Positions 63,917 through 64,000 of a DNA stretch of 64,000 nucleotides are shown one piece after another (within the stretch, counting starts at the first letter, position 1; every line of letters starts with the position of its first letter). The translations under genes and the position numbers were made by a program. Below the pieces are notes generated by a model, which worked only from the letters and a program-made list of their open reading frames with translations, ran no database searches and had not been told where the DNA came from. The DNA is from Methylobacterium sp. Leaf99 (lineage in GTDB: Bacteria; Pseudomonadota; Alphaproteobacteria; Rhizobiales; Beijerinckiaceae), in assembly GCF_001422375.1 (NCBI RefSeq), contig NZ_LMMU01000001.1, positions 620,223 through 684,222 on the forward strand, written 5' to 3'.

Positions 63917-64000
63917 CTACTTTAATACATACCCCGCAGCAATCAGCTCTCTTCTGATGCCATAGGCCACTTCTTCAATTGTTTTCTCAAACTTTTTGTA
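63917..64000 (-). CDS. C-terminal end of an AT-rich gene running off the window
   Basis: On the minus strand a frame enters at 64000 and ends at a TAG at 63917-63919. It reads 27 residues, helical (KKFEKTIEEVAYGIRRELI), ending AAGYVLK. The composition is AT-rich. The family cannot be decided from this piece. Confidence 0.45.
   Translation of the reverse strand, partial: YKKFEKTIEEVAYGIRRELIAAGYVLK

Noticed and set aside
56218..64000. Second copy of the tRNA-Leu 3' end (attR)
   Set aside because: No direct repeat of the T-arm/acceptor region was seen up to the window end.

Overview
The window looks like part of an alphaproteobacterial chromosome from Rhizobiales, most likely Methylobacteriaceae (Methylobacterium-like). 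This rests on gene content: ctrA, a heme-type Irr regulator next to fabA-fabB-fabI, adenosylcobalamin-type eutBC, UdgX, and an RNA-modification-type rhodanese with SlyX. The very high GC of the central part fits. The genus assignment is inference from remembered family resemblance, not from a search.

Layout. (1) Positions 1-17.6 kb are accessory DNA of mixed composition. They hold one AT-rich membrane protein, an AraC-type regulator, a giant glycine-rich repeat protein ending in four DUF4214 modules, and a long run of small genes, many encoding exported proteins. Among these are a tandem pair of paralogous secreted proteins of very different base composition, and two copies plus a fragment of a small family ending in RPFQG. 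A dead IS5-type transposase fragment lies near the right edge. (2) Positions 17.6-56.3 kb are a compact GC-rich core block, bounded by tRNA-Ser(CGA) on the left and tRNA-Leu(CAG) on the right. The 3' ends of both tRNAs point outward into accessory DNA. The block holds housekeeping and repair genes (htpG, sdaA, dut, a CitE-like lyase, a DEAH helicase, a DUF4130-UdgX gene coupled to a radical SAM gene, recX, ctrA, irr, fabA/fabB/fabI, eutBC, trhO, slyX, a 2-hydroxyacid dehydrogenase, leuC). It also holds two orphan TAXI-type binding proteins and a 1992-residue DUF4011/helicase/nuclease protein that resembles a single-gene defence protein. (3) Positions 56.3-64 kb are a mobile island at tRNA-Leu. 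It carries a tyrosine integrase, an HNH protein, a 446-residue protein with motifs like those of family-A polymerases, a serine recombinase, a small membrane protein and a MarR-like regulator. It runs into AT-rich DNA at the window end.

How the genes fit together. The fab genes make and elongate unsaturated fatty acids and sit divergently from irr, as in other Rhizobiales. ctrA and irr converge on a perfect 19-bp hairpin. The radical SAM and UdgX genes are two bases apart and look like one DNA-repair unit. eutB and eutC form the two subunits of ethanolamine ammonia-lyase, with no microcompartment genes nearby. The most unusual items are the polymerase-like protein of the tRNA-Leu island, the RPFQG/secreted-protein cluster, and a small gene whose ribosome binding site lies inside a perfect hairpin.
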